Shown: one piece after another, positions 29,283 to 38,838 of the stretch
Numbering within the stretch: the stretch's first letter is position 1
Layout: the number at the start of each line of letters is the position of its first letter
DNA from: Allomuricauda sp.
GTDB lineage: Bacteria; Bacteroidota; Bacteroidia; Flavobacteriales; Flavobacteriaceae
Assembly (NCBI GenBank): GCA_017795045.1
Contig: CP051244.1
Location: 2,812,667-2,876,666, forward strand
Direction: 5' to 3'
DNA: 64,000 nt
Notes under the pieces: model-generated
The model's input: only the letters and a program-made list of their open reading frames with translations
Database searches by the model: none
What the model was told of the DNA's origin: nothing
Translations under genes and position numbers: made by a program

Positions 29283-29302
29283 CACACTATATATCTCTTA
29301 AA

Positions 29303-29340
29303 TAAAAAAAGCGCTGTAAATTTTACAGCGCTTTTTTTTA
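29303..29340. terminator. Strong bidirectional intrinsic terminator
   Basis: GCGCTGTAAA (29311-29320) is followed directly by its complement, ending at 29331, with an A-run on the left and a T-run on the right. It serves both the plus-strand gene ending at 29282 and the minus-strand glyA. Confidence 0.88.
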
Positions 29341-29356
29341 TTTATAGACTTACTTG

Positions 29357-30631
29357 TTATGCTTTGAACAAAGGTCTTGACTTCATAAGCTCATTGACCT
29401 TTTTCCGTACTTGGGCAATATTGCCCTCATCTTCCGAATTGGTAAGCACTTGATCTATGAACTCCACGATAGTCTCCATATCTTCTTCCTTTAGCCCCCT
29501 AGTGGTGATGGCCGCAGTACCAAAACGAATACCTGAAGTGATGAACGGTGATTGATCATCAAATGGAACCATGTTCTTATTCGCTGTGATGGCCGCAAGC
29601 TCCAAAGCTTTTTCGGCATCTTTTCCAGTGATGTTCTTGTTCCTTAGGTCGATGAGCATCATATGGTTGTCCGTACCTCCGGAGATTACTTTGTAATCCC
29701 GCTTCACAAAAGCCTTGGCCATGGCTTCGGCATTCTTTTTTACTTGGAGCATATAGTGTAGGAACTCATCGGTCAAGGCTTCACCAAAAGCCACTGCCTT
29801 GGCTGCGATGATGTGCTCCAAAGGTCCTCCTTGGTTTCCTGGGAAAACGGCCAAATCCAATAGGGCCGACATTTTTCTGAGGTTACCGTTCTTTAGTTTG
29901 ATCCCAAATGGGTTGTCAAAGTTTTTCCCCATCAAAATAAGACCTCCCCTTGGGCCCCTCAAGGTTTTGTGGGTGGTTGTGGTCACGATATGGCAATGTG
30001 GAACAGGGTCGTTCAAGATGCCTTTTGCTATCAATCCTGCCGGGTGCGATATGTCCGCCATTAAAATGGCACCCACACTATCGGCAATTTCCCGGAAACG
30101 GGCAAAATCCATGTCACGCGAATAGGCGGAAGCCCCAGCAATGATCAATTTGGGTTTTTCCCTTTCGGCAATCTCTTGGATCTTGTCGTAATTCAATGTT
30201 CCGGTTTCCTCATCCACCCCATAAAAAACGGGACGGTACAACCTACCTGAAAAATTCACAGGCGAACCGTGGGTCAAATGCCCCCCATGTGCCAAATCAA
30301 AGCCCAAAATGGTATCCCCGGGCTTCAAGCACGCGTGGTATACCGCGGCATTGGCCTGAGAACCGGAGTGCGGCTGTACGTTGGCATACTCGGCACCAAA
30401 AAGCTCTTTGGCCCTGTCTATGGCCAATTGCTCTACTTGATCCACTACTTCACAACCTCCATAATAGCGCTTTCCGGGGTAACCCTCGGCATATTTGTTG
30501 GTCAATACCGATCCTGCGGCCTCCATTACTTGTGGGCTGGTAAAATTTTCGGAAGCGATCAGTTCCAATCCTTCTATTTGTCTATCCCTTTCCTGTGCTA
30601 TCAGGTCAAAAATCTTCTGGTCTCTTTGCAT
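29357..30631 (-). CDS. glyA: Serine hydroxymethyltransferase
   Basis: PLP enzyme interconverting serine and glycine while loading 5,10-methylene-tetrahydrofolate, the C1 donor also used by PanB. The 424 residues from the ATG at 30631 ([11 protein letters not shown]) match the family; an upstream extension to 30763 is not supported. Motifs: [26 protein letters not shown], the PLP lysine in [14 protein letters not shown], and GTAAITTRG. It is monocistronic between a terminator and a 250-base divergent gap. Confidence 0.97.
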   Translation of the reverse strand: MQRDQKIFDLIAQERDRQIEGLELIASENFTSPQVMEAAGSVLTNKYAEGYPGKRYYGGCEVVDQVEQLAIDRAKELFGAEYANVQPHSGSQANAAVYHACLKPGDTILGFDLAHGGHLTHGSPVNFSGRLYRPVFYGVDEETGTLNYDKIQEIAEREKPKLIIAGASAYSRDMDFARFREIADSVGAILMADISHPAGLIAKGILNDPVPHCHIVTTTTHKTLRGPRGGLILMGKNFDNPFGIKLKNGNLRKMSALLDLAVFPGNQGGPLEHIIAAKAVAFGEALTDEFLHYMLQVKKNAEAMAKAFVKRDYKVISGGTDNHMMLIDLRNKNITGKDAEKALELAAITANKNMVPFDDQSPFITSGIRFGTAAITTRGLKEEDMETIVEFIDQVLTNSEDEGNIAQVRKKVNELMKSRPLFKA

Positions 30632-30881
30632 TTGGCAATTAAATTTAACAAGGGCTAAAATTACGAATTGCTTACTGAATAATTCCAAAAAAAAGGAACG
30701 AGTATGTGATTTTTTCAAACAGGGATCAACATTTTCCACTTTCGCATAACCTACTGAAAACAAGCTGTTTTAAGGTCATTTTACCGAACATATACTACCG
30801 TTCGTCCTTTTTCGTTTATAAGTTGTGGGTTTTTGGCACAGCTGTTGAAAACAATAACACAACCAATTAAATTCAACGACC

Positions 30882-32066
30882 ATGAAAAAAATTCTACTTT
30901 TTAGCATAATCACTCTTTTGGTCGCCTGTAGCGGTGTCAAGAAAACCTCTGAGGCCCTGAACTCAGGAAACTATGTCTCGGCCATGAACAGGGCCATAAA
31001 AAACCTTGCAGAGAACAAGACCAAAAAAGGCAACCAAACCTACATTATCCTATTGGAGGATGCTTTTGCCAAAAACACCCAAAGGGAGCAGTCAGAGATT
31101 TCATTTCTTCAGAACGATGGCAATCCGGCCAATCTGGAAACCATTTACAACAAATATCTGCAGTTAAAGGAAATCCAACAACGCATCAGGCCCCTATTGC
31201 CCTTGACCCTTTATGAGGAAGGACGAGATGCGCGGTTCAGTTTTGTGAACTATGACGCCAAAATCCTGAACACCAAGGACGACCTTTCGGAACATCTATA
31301 CAACAATGCCCTAGGACTACTTTCCAGTGCCCGGACCAAAGCAGACTATAGAGCTGCCTATGATGACTTGAACTACTTGCAGGAAATCAACCCTGGCTAC
31401 AAGGCCACTGTTGCCAAAATGGATGAAGCCTACAATAAAGGACTGGAGTTTGTAAGGGTGGAGATCGCCAACCAGACCGAACAGATCATCCCAGAACGAT
31501 TGGAGAATGAACTTTTGGACTTCAACGCTTTCGGTATTGATAACTTTTGGTTGCAATATCATACCAATCCCTTGTCCAATGTAAAGTATGACTACGCCAT
31601 GAACCTTGATTTTATGGAAATCAATGTTTCCCCGGAGCGCGTCAACGAGACCCAGATCATCAAGGAAAGACAGATCAAGGACGGTTGGGAATATCTATTG
31701 GACAGAAACGGAAATGTGGTGAAGGACAGCTTGGGCAACAAGATCAAAGTGGACAAAATGCGCACCGTGACCTGTAAGTTTTTCCAATTTACACAGAGCA
31801 AAAGTGCCCAAATTGGTGCCAAGGTCCGATTCACGGACCTAAGGAACGGGCAGGAAATCAACGCCTATCCCCTATCCAGTCAATTTGTGTTTGAACATAT
31901 TTTCGCCAACTTTCAAGGCGATAAAAGAGCCTTGGAAGATGACCTTTTGGTATACTTGAACGCGAGGGAGGTACCCTTCCCGTCCAACGAGCAAATGGTC
32001 TACGATGCCGGAGAAGACCTCAAGACACGCTTAAAAGGCATTGTCTCAAAATATCAGTTCAATTAG
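30882..32066 (+). CDS. Uncharacterised lipoprotein
   Basis: A 394-residue protein with lipoprotein signal MKKILLFSIITLLVAC (Cys16). The N-terminal half is helical with TPR-like spacing (EALNSGNYVSAMNRAIKNLAENK). The C-terminal half is beta-rich, with MRTVTCKFFQFTQSKSAQIGAKVRFTDL and VFEHIFANFQGDKRAL. It is probably an envelope protein of the Bacteroidota; no functional residues are recognised. A terminator follows directly. Confidence 0.8.
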   Translation: MKKILLFSIITLLVACSGVKKTSEALNSGNYVSAMNRAIKNLAENKTKKGNQTYIILLEDAFAKNTQREQSEISFLQNDGNPANLETIYNKYLQLKEIQQRIRPLLPLTLYEEGRDARFSFVNYDAKILNTKDDLSEHLYNNALGLLSSARTKADYRAAYDDLNYLQEINPGYKATVAKMDEAYNKGLEFVRVEIANQTEQIIPERLENELLDFNAFGIDNFWLQYHTNPLSNVKYDYAMNLDFMEINVSPERVNETQIIKERQIKDGWEYLLDRNGNVVKDSLGNKIKVDKMRTVTCKFFQFTQSKSAQIGAKVRFTDLRNGQEINAYPLSSQFVFEHIFANFQGDKRALEDDLLVYLNAREVPFPSNEQMVYDAGEDLKTRLKGIVSKYQFN

Positions 32067-32096
32067 AAAAAGGCCCCGAATCGGGGCTTTTTTTAT
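32065..32096. terminator. Bidirectional intrinsic terminator
   Basis: GCCCCGA (32073-32079) pairs with TCGGGGC (32081-32087), flanked by AAAAA and seven T. It lies between convergent genes. Confidence 0.85.
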
Positions 32097-32482
32097 AGGT
32101 AATCCCCAATATTGATATCCGTGATGGCCCCATGTGAGGTGTGAAAGGAAACTTTCCCTCCATTAACGATCAATAGTTGTGGGGATTCATGCCGTACGCT
32201 ATACATGGAGGCAATGGCATTGGATATGTCGCGATGCGCATGGATATCCAAAAAATAGGGGTCGCAGTGTCCTTCCCATTCATAGGAATCCTTGAACATA
32301 CGCCACGTCATTCCACTGATACCACAGGTTGTGGAATGTTTAAAGATGAGTTGTGTCTTTTCTTTTGAACGTTCCTTTAATTCATCCAACTGCTCCAAGG
32401 TTGTCAAAGAAACCCAAGCCGATTTTGTATCTTTATTTGGAGCTTTCTCACGTTTTCCAAATACATTGTCAAATAATCCCAT
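32093..32482 (-). CDS. ytxJ: YtxJ-like bacillithiol-system monothiol protein
   Basis: A 129-residue thioredoxin-fold protein of the YtxJ/DUF2847 family, thought to reduce bacillithiol mixed disulfides. The active-site segment is IFKHSTTCGISGMTW with one cysteine, Cys53; related proteins usually have CPIS at this place. The end of the domain, QLLIVNGGKVSFHTSHGAI, is typical. A full-consensus promoter has its -7 box only four bases before the ATG, so the mRNA is predicted to be leaderless. Confidence 0.87.
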   Translation of the reverse strand: MGLFDNVFGKREKAPNKDTKSAWVSLTTLEQLDELKERSKEKTQLIFKHSTTCGISGMTWRMFKDSYEWEGHCDPYFLDIHAHRDISNAIASMYSVRHESPQLLIVNGGKVSFHTSHGAITDINIGDYL

Positions 32483-32486
32483 GCTG

Positions 32487-32518
32487 CAAATTTAGGAGAT
32501 ATGTCGAGCAGAACCAAA
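32487..32518 (-). promoter_or_regulatory. Predicted promoter of ytxJ
   Basis: On the minus strand TTTG (32515-32518), 20 bases, TAAATTTG (32487-32494): an exact consensus match. Start of transcription should fall at or within a base or two of the ATG at 32482. Confidence 0.75.
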
Positions 32519-32627
32519 AACCTTACAACTGACGAAATGTCTTGCGTATCCGTGGATTTCACGCCATTTTGACGGTATGTTTTCTCTGGTAAGGTTGTTG
32601 ACATCATCCATAAAAAAACAGTACACT

Positions 32628-35228
32628 ATGAACTTTAATAATTTTACCATAAAATCCCAGGAAGCCATCCAAAGGGCCCAGCAATTGGCCCAGGAACATG
32701 GCCACCAACAAATAGAAAACGAACACCTTTTCAAGGCCATTGCCGAGGTGGATGAAAACGTATTGCCGTTCATCCTAAAAAAACTGAATGTCAATACCTC
32801 CCTCGTCAATCAGATTTTGGACAAGGAACTACAGAGTTTCCCCAAAGTATCGGGAAGCGAGATCATGTTGTCCCGTGAGGGTGGAAAAACACTGAACGAA
32901 GCCAGTATCATTGCCAAAAAGATGGGGGATGAATTTGTGTCCGTGGAGCACCTGTTGCTGGCGGTCTTCAAATCAAAAAGTAAGATTGCCCAGATCCTAA
33001 AGGATCAAGGGGTAACCGAAAAAGACCTTACCGCTGCCATTGAGGAGTTGCGCAAAGGAGGGAAAGTGACTTCCCAAAGTGCCGAGGAAACCTATAACTC
33101 CTTGGATAAATATGCCAAGAACCTTAACCAATTGGCCGATAACGGCAAGTTGGACCCCGTTATTGGCAGGGACGAAGAAATTAGAAGGGTGTTGCAGATT
33201 TTGTCCCGACGTACCAAGAACAACCCCATGCTTGTGGGTGAACCCGGCGTGGGTAAGACCGCCATTGCCGAGGGATTGGCCCACAGGATCGTACAGGGTG
33301 ATGTGCCTGAAAACCTAAAGGACAAGGTACTTTACTCCTTGGACATGGGCGCTCTGATCGCCGGAGCGAAGTACAAAGGTGAGTTTGAGGAGCGATTGAA
33401 GGCCGTCATTAAAGAGGTTACCTCCTCTGATGGTAATATTGTTCTCTTTATTGATGAGATCCACACCTTGGTAGGTGCCGGTGGAGGACAAGGGGCCATG
33501 GATGCCGCAAACATTTTGAAACCCGCCTTGGCCAGAGGGGAACTCCGGGCTATAGGGGCAACCACTTTGGACGAGTACCAAAAATATTTTGAGAAGGACA
33601 AGGCCTTGGAGCGAAGGTTCCAAAAAGTCATGGTGGATGAGCCCGATACGGAAAGTGCCATTTCCATCCTTCGGGGGATCAAGGAAAAATATGAGACCCA
33701 TCACAAAGTACGTATCAAGGACGAGGCGGTAATTGGCGCCGTGGAACTTTCACAACGCTACATCACCAACCGGTTTTTGCCCGATAAGGCCATTGACCTT
33801 ATGGACGAAGCCGCATCCAAATTGCGCATGGAAATCAACTCCAAGCCCGAGGAACTGGATGTGTTGGACCGAAAAATAATGCAGCTGGAAATTGAGATAG
33901 AGGCCATTAAGCGTGAAAACGACAAGGCAAAGTTGAAAACCTTGAATTTGGAGCTGGCGAATCTCAAAGAGGAACGCAACGAAATTTTTGCACAATGGGA
34001 AAGCGAAAAAACCGTGGTGGACAATATCCAAAAGACCAAACAGGACATTGAGGACTTTAAATTGGAAGCGGAACGTGCCGAACGAAATGGTGATTATGGC
34101 AAGGTGGCAGAGCTACGCTACGGTAAAATCAAGGATGCACAGGAAAAGTTGGACAAACTCCAAGAGGAACTTGCCGAGCAGCAAAGCGCCGGCACCTTGA
34201 TCAAAGAAGAGGTGACCTATGAGGATATCGCCGAAGTAGTCGCCAAATGGACCGGGATTCCCGTCACCAAGATGATGCAAAGCGAGCGCGAGAAACTCTT
34301 GCAATTGGAAGATGTGCTCCACAAACGCGTCATTGGTCAGGATGAGGCCATTGTGGCCGTATCGGACGCCATACGCAGAAGTAGGGCTGGATTGCAGGAT
34401 GATAAAAAACCCATTGGTTCCTTCCTCTTTCTGGGAACCACGGGGGTTGGTAAGACCGAGTTGGCCAAAACCTTGGCCGCTTATCTGTTCGATGATGAGA
34501 ACGCCATCACCCGAATTGATATGAGCGAATACCAGGAACGCCACTCCGTAAGCCGATTGGTGGGTGCACCTCCTGGATATGTGGGCTATGACGAGGGAGG
34601 TCAGTTGACCGAAGCCGTCCGTAGAAAGCCCTATTCCGTGATTTTGCTGGACGAAATTGAAAAGGCACACCCTGACACCTTCAACATCCTGTTACAGGTA
34701 TTGGATGAAGGAAGGTTGACCGATAATAAAGGTCGTGTAGCGGATTTCAAAAACTCCATCATCATCATGACGAGCAACATGGGAAGCCATATCATTCAGG
34801 AGAAGTTTGAAAATGCCGTGGATATGGAGAGTGCTTCGGAAGCAGCACGCGTAGAGGTCATGGGATTGCTGCGCAAGACCATCCGTCCCGAGTTTTTAAA
34901 CCGAATCGATGACATTATCATGTTCGCCCCATTGAACAAGAAGGATATCAAGGATATTGTTGGGCTTCAACTGAACAATTTGAAGAAAATGTTGTCCAAA
35001 CAGCACATCACTTTGGATGCCACTTCGGAAGCCATTGATTATTTGGCCGCAAAAGGGTACGATCCACAGTATGGTGCACGACCCGTAAAACGATTGATAC
35101 AGAAAGAAGTGCTCAACAACTTATCCAAAGAGTTATTGGCCGGAAAGATAAAGTCAGACAGCATTGTACTTTTGGATTCATTCGATGACGAATTGGTCTT
35201 CAGAAACCAAAACGAATTGGTGGAATAA
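32628..35228 (+). CDS. clpB: ATP-dependent disaggregase ClpB
   Basis: An 866-residue AAA+ chaperone that, with DnaK, pulls proteins out of aggregates. Order: Clp N-terminal repeat domain (1-150), first AAA module with Walker A GEPGVGKT at 204-211, the long coiled-coil middle domain (about 410-525, LDRKIMQLEIEIEAIKREND) that distinguishes ClpB from ClpA, and the second AAA module with Walker A GTTGVGKT at 603-610, then the C-terminal small domain. The ATG at 32628 (MNFNNFTIKSQEAIQRA) is the family start. No CIRCE element was seen upstream. Confidence 0.98.
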   Translation: MNFNNFTIKSQEAIQRAQQLAQEHGHQQIENEHLFKAIAEVDENVLPFILKKLNVNTSLVNQILDKELQSFPKVSGSEIMLSREGGKTLNEASIIAKKMGDEFVSVEHLLLAVFKSKSKIAQILKDQGVTEKDLTAAIEELRKGGKVTSQSAEETYNSLDKYAKNLNQLADNGKLDPVIGRDEEIRRVLQILSRRTKNNPMLVGEPGVGKTAIAEGLAHRIVQGDVPENLKDKVLYSLDMGALIAGAKYKGEFEERLKAVIKEVTSSDGNIVLFIDEIHTLVGAGGGQGAMDAANILKPALARGELRAIGATTLDEYQKYFEKDKALERRFQKVMVDEPDTESAISILRGIKEKYETHHKVRIKDEAVIGAVELSQRYITNRFLPDKAIDLMDEAASKLRMEINSKPEELDVLDRKIMQLEIEIEAIKRENDKAKLKTLNLELANLKEERNEIFAQWESEKTVVDNIQKTKQDIEDFKLEAERAERNGDYGKVAELRYGKIKDAQEKLDKLQEELAEQQSAGTLIKEEVTYEDIAEVVAKWTGIPVTKMMQSEREKLLQLEDVLHKRVIGQDEAIVAVSDAIRRSRAGLQDDKKPIGSFLFLGTTGVGKTELAKTLAAYLFDDENAITRIDMSEYQERHSVSRLVGAPPGYVGYDEGGQLTEAVRRKPYSVILLDEIEKAHPDTFNILLQVLDEGRLTDNKGRVADFKNSIIIMTSNMGSHIIQEKFENAVDMESASEAARVEVMGLLRKTIRPEFLNRIDDIIMFAPLNKKDIKDIVGLQLNNLKKMLSKQHITLDATSEAIDYLAAKGYDPQYGARPVKRLIQKEVLNNLSKELLAGKIKSDSIVLLDSFDDELVFRNQNELVE

Positions 35229-35248
35229 GACCCAATTTTAAAATGAAC

Positions 35249-35285
35249 AGCCCCCATTTTGTTAAAGTGGGGGCTTTTGCTTTTG
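35249..35285 (+). terminator. Intrinsic terminator of clpB
   Basis: AGCCCCCA (35249-35256) pairs with TGGGGGCT (35268-35275), extended by TTT/AAA, and is followed by TTTTGCTTTTG. Confidence 0.85.
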
Positions 35286-35348
35286 TAAAATACCGTGCAG
35301 TATCTGTTTTTTTATATCTTAGTTACTCCTCAACCAACCTAGACCACC

Positions 35349-35945
35349 ATGACAAAAAAAGCAGAACGTACCACTGCCTATATTATTGAGACCGTAGCGC
35401 CTATATTCAATAGGTTTGGCTATGTAGGTACCAGCATGAGCGATCTTACCGATGCCACAGGCCTCACCAAGGGGGCCATTTACGGGAACTTTGAAAACAA
35501 GGAAGCCCTTGCCCTGTCCGCTTTTGAATATAATCGGAACCATTTACTGGCCGTAATCGATGAAAAGATTGATGTGGAAGGCAATGCCATGGAGAAGTTA
35601 TTTTCCCTAATGAACTTCTACAAACAATACGATGTCTTTTCCCTGCCCTTGGGCGGATGCCCCATCCTTAATGTAGGTGTGGATGCCCAAAACAACAACA
35701 AGCTTTTGGCTGCCGCCGTGAAGGAGACGATCAAGGAAATTGAGGGTAAAATAGCCCTGGTCTTGGAAAATGGTGGTAAAAATGGAGAAATCAAATTACC
35801 TGTTCCTCCACTCCAGTTTGCCAAACAACTGTTCACCATGATCCAAGGGGCCATTGCCATGAGTACCATGACTAGAGATCGAAAATACCTGATCAACACC
35901 ATTACCTATTTGGAGCATTTGGTAGGTAGCGAGATACGGAAATAG
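35349..35945 (+). CDS. TetR/AcrR family transcriptional regulator
   Basis: A 198-residue repressor-type protein. The N-terminal helix-turn-helix (about 10-55) reads VAPIFNRFGYVGTSMSDLTDATGLTKGAIYGNFENKEAL. The C-terminal ligand domain has LGGCPILNVGVDAQ, a segment shared by a subgroup of TetR proteins often linked to fatty-acid or drug responses. It ends seven bases from the convergent PorP/SprF gene. Its targets are unknown and no divergent efflux gene is next to it. Confidence 0.92.
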   Translation: MTKKAERTTAYIIETVAPIFNRFGYVGTSMSDLTDATGLTKGAIYGNFENKEALALSAFEYNRNHLLAVIDEKIDVEGNAMEKLFSLMNFYKQYDVFSLPLGGCPILNVGVDAQNNNKLLAAAVKETIKEIEGKIALVLENGGKNGEIKLPVPPLQFAKQLFTMIQGAIAMSTMTRDRKYLINTITYLEHLVGSEIRK

Positions 35946-35951
35946 TTTTCC

Positions 35952-37421
35952 TCAATCAGCTTTTACCCTAAAGATCCAAGTCTTATCGGGGTATTCGCCT
36001 GAAAATTTACTGTCCCTCGCCTTTCGTGCCTCTTCCATGGTATTGTACCGTTCCAAGTACACATAGTTATACTTGTTGGCACTGCGGTAAAAAGATTTTG
36101 GCTCCAGCCCTTTTTGTTGCAGCGTTTCCATGAAGTTTTCAAAATACTTTTTGGTGCCAAAGACATTGGCAATAAGGTAAAAACCGGGTGTGAGACCATC
36201 GACTTGGGCCACTTCCTCGTATCTTTCATTGGGTTGCACGGCCACTTTTTCCTTTTGCAGGCGCGCCAAGCTATCTTGACGCTGTTGCTCCAATTGCCGC
36301 TGCAATGCCAGCGCTTGCGCTTCCTGAATGGAATCTTTTCGCTGTTGTTCTTTTTCCTTCAGTAAGCGTTCTTGTTCCAGTTCCCTATCTCTTTGTTCCT
36401 GCTCCAAGCGCTGCTGCTCTTCCAAAGCTTCTTGGTCTTGCCGCAATTCTTCTTCTGTCTCAGAAACCGAAGTATCTTCTGGTTTTTCTTCTTCAATCTT
36501 CTCCTCTTGCGTATCTCTCTTTGCAAACCGATATGCCACCAACAACTCCAAAGTAGGGTCTTCCCCACTTAGTGAAGTATCGGTCCCAAATTCCATAAGC
36601 CCCCCAACGGAAAAAGCCTCCCCAAGAGTTACTCCCAGTCCTGCCGAGACGCCATAAAAACTGTTATACCCTCCCTGCAACCATACTTTTGGGGTGGAAA
36701 GCAATCCATTTATACCCACCTGGGTATCGCCATTTGGAATGGATTTAACATACACCATTGGACGTAAAAAACTACTCCCCCAACCTGAAAAAAGAGATAT
36801 GGGAACATCATAGTTCAGGCTACCCGTGATGGTCTTAAAGTTTGTGGTTTCCAAAATATCATTATCGCTAGCCCCCAACCCAATAGCATTCTCAAAGGCC
36901 AGCCCCACGCCAAACTGATTGGCTTGAAGTCGGATTCCCGGGGAAAACTGCACCATAAAACCTTCAGCAGCCTCCAACTGGGTTAGATCAACCTCGGCAT
37001 CGGAGATAAAAAAATCGTCCGCCAAGGTGCGTTGCGAAGCAAAAAGATTAACGCCCGCCAATAAGGCAATACCATCACCAAGCGAAAACTTGTACACATA
37101 ATTGAGGTGACCTCCAATATCCAAAAAAACACCTGTATTGTGCTGCAAAAAGCCTAAACCGCCAGTTGATGATTCACTGATTTGATGGGTGTAATTGGCA
37201 AAAATGGTGGTGGGATCCCCATCCAAGGTCTGCCATTGCCACCGTGACCAAACAGCAAGTGAATTGGGATTGTTCCAATTTTGGGCATAGGTTGGATTTA
37301 GGAGATTGGCATTGAACTGGGTGAGGGTATGTTGTCTAAAATCCGAGGGCAGTTCCACTTCCTGTGCCTCTCCCAAAACAAAAACCAGTAACAAAGAAAG
37401 GCGACACAAAATCTTTGGCAT
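35952..37421 (-). CDS. PorP/SprF-family outer-membrane protein fused to coiled coil and SPOR domain
   Basis: A 489-residue protein. A signal peptide (MPKILCRLSLLLVFVLG) is followed by a PorP/SprF-type beta-barrel domain to about residue 300 (LTQFNANLLNPTYAQNW start, VAYRFA end). A highly charged Glu/Gln/Arg coiled coil lies at about 302-395 and a SPOR-like domain at about 412-487 (GFYLIANVFGTKKYFENFMETLQQKGLEP). PorP/SprF proteins anchor type IX secretion substrates; SPOR domains bind denuded peptidoglycan. The fusion could tie an outer-membrane barrel to the wall (inference). No large adhesin gene is adjacent, unlike the usual sprB-sprF pair. Confidence 0.85.
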   Translation of the reverse strand: MPKILCRLSLLLVFVLGEAQEVELPSDFRQHTLTQFNANLLNPTYAQNWNNPNSLAVWSRWQWQTLDGDPTTIFANYTHQISESSTGGLGFLQHNTGVFLDIGGHLNYVYKFSLGDGIALLAGVNLFASQRTLADDFFISDAEVDLTQLEAAEGFMVQFSPGIRLQANQFGVGLAFENAIGLGASDNDILETTNFKTITGSLNYDVPISLFSGWGSSFLRPMVYVKSIPNGDTQVGINGLLSTPKVWLQGGYNSFYGVSAGLGVTLGEAFSVGGLMEFGTDTSLSGEDPTLELLVAYRFAKRDTQEEKIEEEKPEDTSVSETEEELRQDQEALEEQQRLEQEQRDRELEQERLLKEKEQQRKDSIQEAQALALQRQLEQQRQDSLARLQKEKVAVQPNERYEEVAQVDGLTPGFYLIANVFGTKKYFENFMETLQQKGLEPKSFYRSANKYNYVYLERYNTMEEARKARDSKFSGEYPDKTWIFRVKAD

Positions 37422-37493
37422 GCGAAAAAATAAAAATTAAACGTTACTTTTAAAATCAAAATGATACAAACGCGGGAACTTTATCTCAATACT

Positions 37494-38018
37494 ATGCGGA
37501 CCATTAAACCTCTAATTGCATTTGCAATTTTATTTATAGCATCCATCAGTTGCAAAGAAGATACGAAAATTGCGGAAGATCCTATCATCTCCACCTTTTA
37601 TTTTATACGACATGCAGAAAAGGATCGAACAGATGCAGAAAATCCCGATCCAGAGCTGAACCAAGATGGACTAAATCGTGCCATTCGTTGGGCCGAGGTC
37701 TTTGATCCCATTTCCATTGATGTTATTTACTCCACCAACTACGAACGCACATCCATGACCGCTGCCCCCACCTCGGTCAAAAAAAATGTGGACATTAAAT
37801 ACTATGACCCCAACAGCCTTGATGTAGATGAATTTAAGTCTGAAAATGAAGGCCAAAACGTTTTGGTGGTCGGGCATAGCAATACCACACCGGCCTTTGT
37901 GAACAAAATGATAGGGTTTGAAAAATACGACCCAATGGATGACAATGACAACAGTAGCCTTTTTATTGTCCGCATCATTGACGGTGTTCCCACCGATTTT
38001 CGATTGAAAATGGATTAA
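37494..38018 (+). CDS. Histidine phosphatase superfamily lipoprotein
   Basis: A 174-residue protein from the ATG at 37494 with lipoprotein signal MRTIKPLIAFAILFIASISC (Cys20). An ATG at 37461 would add eleven residues before the signal. The catalytic RHG-type motif is FYFIRHAEKDR, and the second histidine is in VLVVGHSNTTPAF. This is the phosphoglycerate-mutase-like fold, here exported and probably a phosphatase of unknown substrate. Its TAA stop overlaps that of the convergent gene (TTAA). Confidence 0.9.
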   Translation: MRTIKPLIAFAILFIASISCKEDTKIAEDPIISTFYFIRHAEKDRTDAENPDPELNQDGLNRAIRWAEVFDPISIDVIYSTNYERTSMTAAPTSVKKNVDIKYYDPNSLDVDEFKSENEGQNVLVVGHSNTTPAFVNKMIGFEKYDPMDDNDNSSLFIVRIIDGVPTDFRLKMD

Positions 38019-38758
38019 TCCTTTTCCACCGTAATATCCGTAAGCTCAATTTTTGAAAGGAGCTCCAATTCCCCGTTGCTGAACCGTTTCCCAATTTCCA
38101 GGATACCCGAACCCTCGTTCTTGGGTTTGTAGTTTTCATAGTCCACAAATCTGATACCGTTCACGTACCGCTCGTTGTACGCTTTCCTGAACCGTTGCCC
38201 TCCTCCGTTTACATGAAAGTCATAGGCCAGGTACTCTGGTTTAAATGTTTCTTTATCAAACCAATACACATAGGTGTCATCATAATCGTCACCTCCTCCA
38301 TTTTGGTCGAATGTTATTTTTATTTTATAAAATACTTTCCCTTCAATGGTTTCTTCCCCAAGAAGTTCCTTGTTCACAGCGGCATCATTTAAGCCATACG
38401 GCAGGCGTGAAAAATAGTGCACGGAGTTTACTGAATTGGCATATTTGACTGCCATGGTATCGGGTACAGCAACAAGGGAATCGTTCAGGAACCGTTCAAA
38501 ATCATTGCCTTTTTTCACATCGGTGATGGTCACGGAATCCAATTGAAAGGTTCTTTTCAGCACTTTTCTTCCTTCAACGAAATCAGAACGGTATGTACGA
38601 TCCCTAAATACAAAAGAGGTGTTATGATCGGCATAAAGTCCCCCTCCACTTATGGTTATCGATTTGTCCACTATGTCTTGGGCAGTCAAATTGTTTTCTG
38701 GTTTTTCTTTACAGGCAAGGAATGTGACCAACAAAAGGGCCGCAAAATATCTATTCAT
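38015..38758 (-). CDS. Lipoprotein resembling DUF6503 family
   Basis: A 247-residue protein from the ATG at 38758, with signal MNRYFAALLLVTFLAC (Cys16). An upstream start at 38794 would spoil the signal. The mature part is beta-rich with conserved-looking KVFYKIKITFDQNGGGDDYDD and YWFDKETFKPEYLAYDFH, as in lipoproteins that resemble LolA/LolB-type folds. I associate it with the DUF6503 family of flavobacteria but cannot confirm that. Function unknown. Confidence 0.7.
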   Translation of the reverse strand: MNRYFAALLLVTFLACKEKPENNLTAQDIVDKSITISGGGLYADHNTSFVFRDRTYRSDFVEGRKVLKRTFQLDSVTITDVKKGNDFERFLNDSLVAVPDTMAVKYANSVNSVHYFSRLPYGLNDAAVNKELLGEETIEGKVFYKIKITFDQNGGGDDYDDTYVYWFDKETFKPEYLAYDFHVNGGGQRFRKAYNERYVNGIRFVDYENYKPKNEGSGILEIGKRFSNGELELLSKIELTDITVEKD

Positions 38759-38824
38759 GGTTTGGGTTTTATAGATAATCGTAAAATAAGCCACAACATT
38801 ACAATTTTCTTACCGAAGAGTTTA

Positions 38825-38832
38825 TATTTTTG
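38825..38832 (+). promoter_or_regulatory. Predicted -7 element of smpB
   Basis: TATTTTTG fits TAnnTTTG exactly and ends six bases before the ATG at 38839, implying an almost leaderless mRNA. No -33 box is clear. Confidence 0.5.
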
Positions 38833-38838
38833 CCCTCC

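Noticed and set aside
30631..30763. An N-terminal extension of glyA to 30763
   Set aside because: The added 44 residues match nothing in serine hydroxymethyltransferases, while [11 protein letters not shown] is the normal start.
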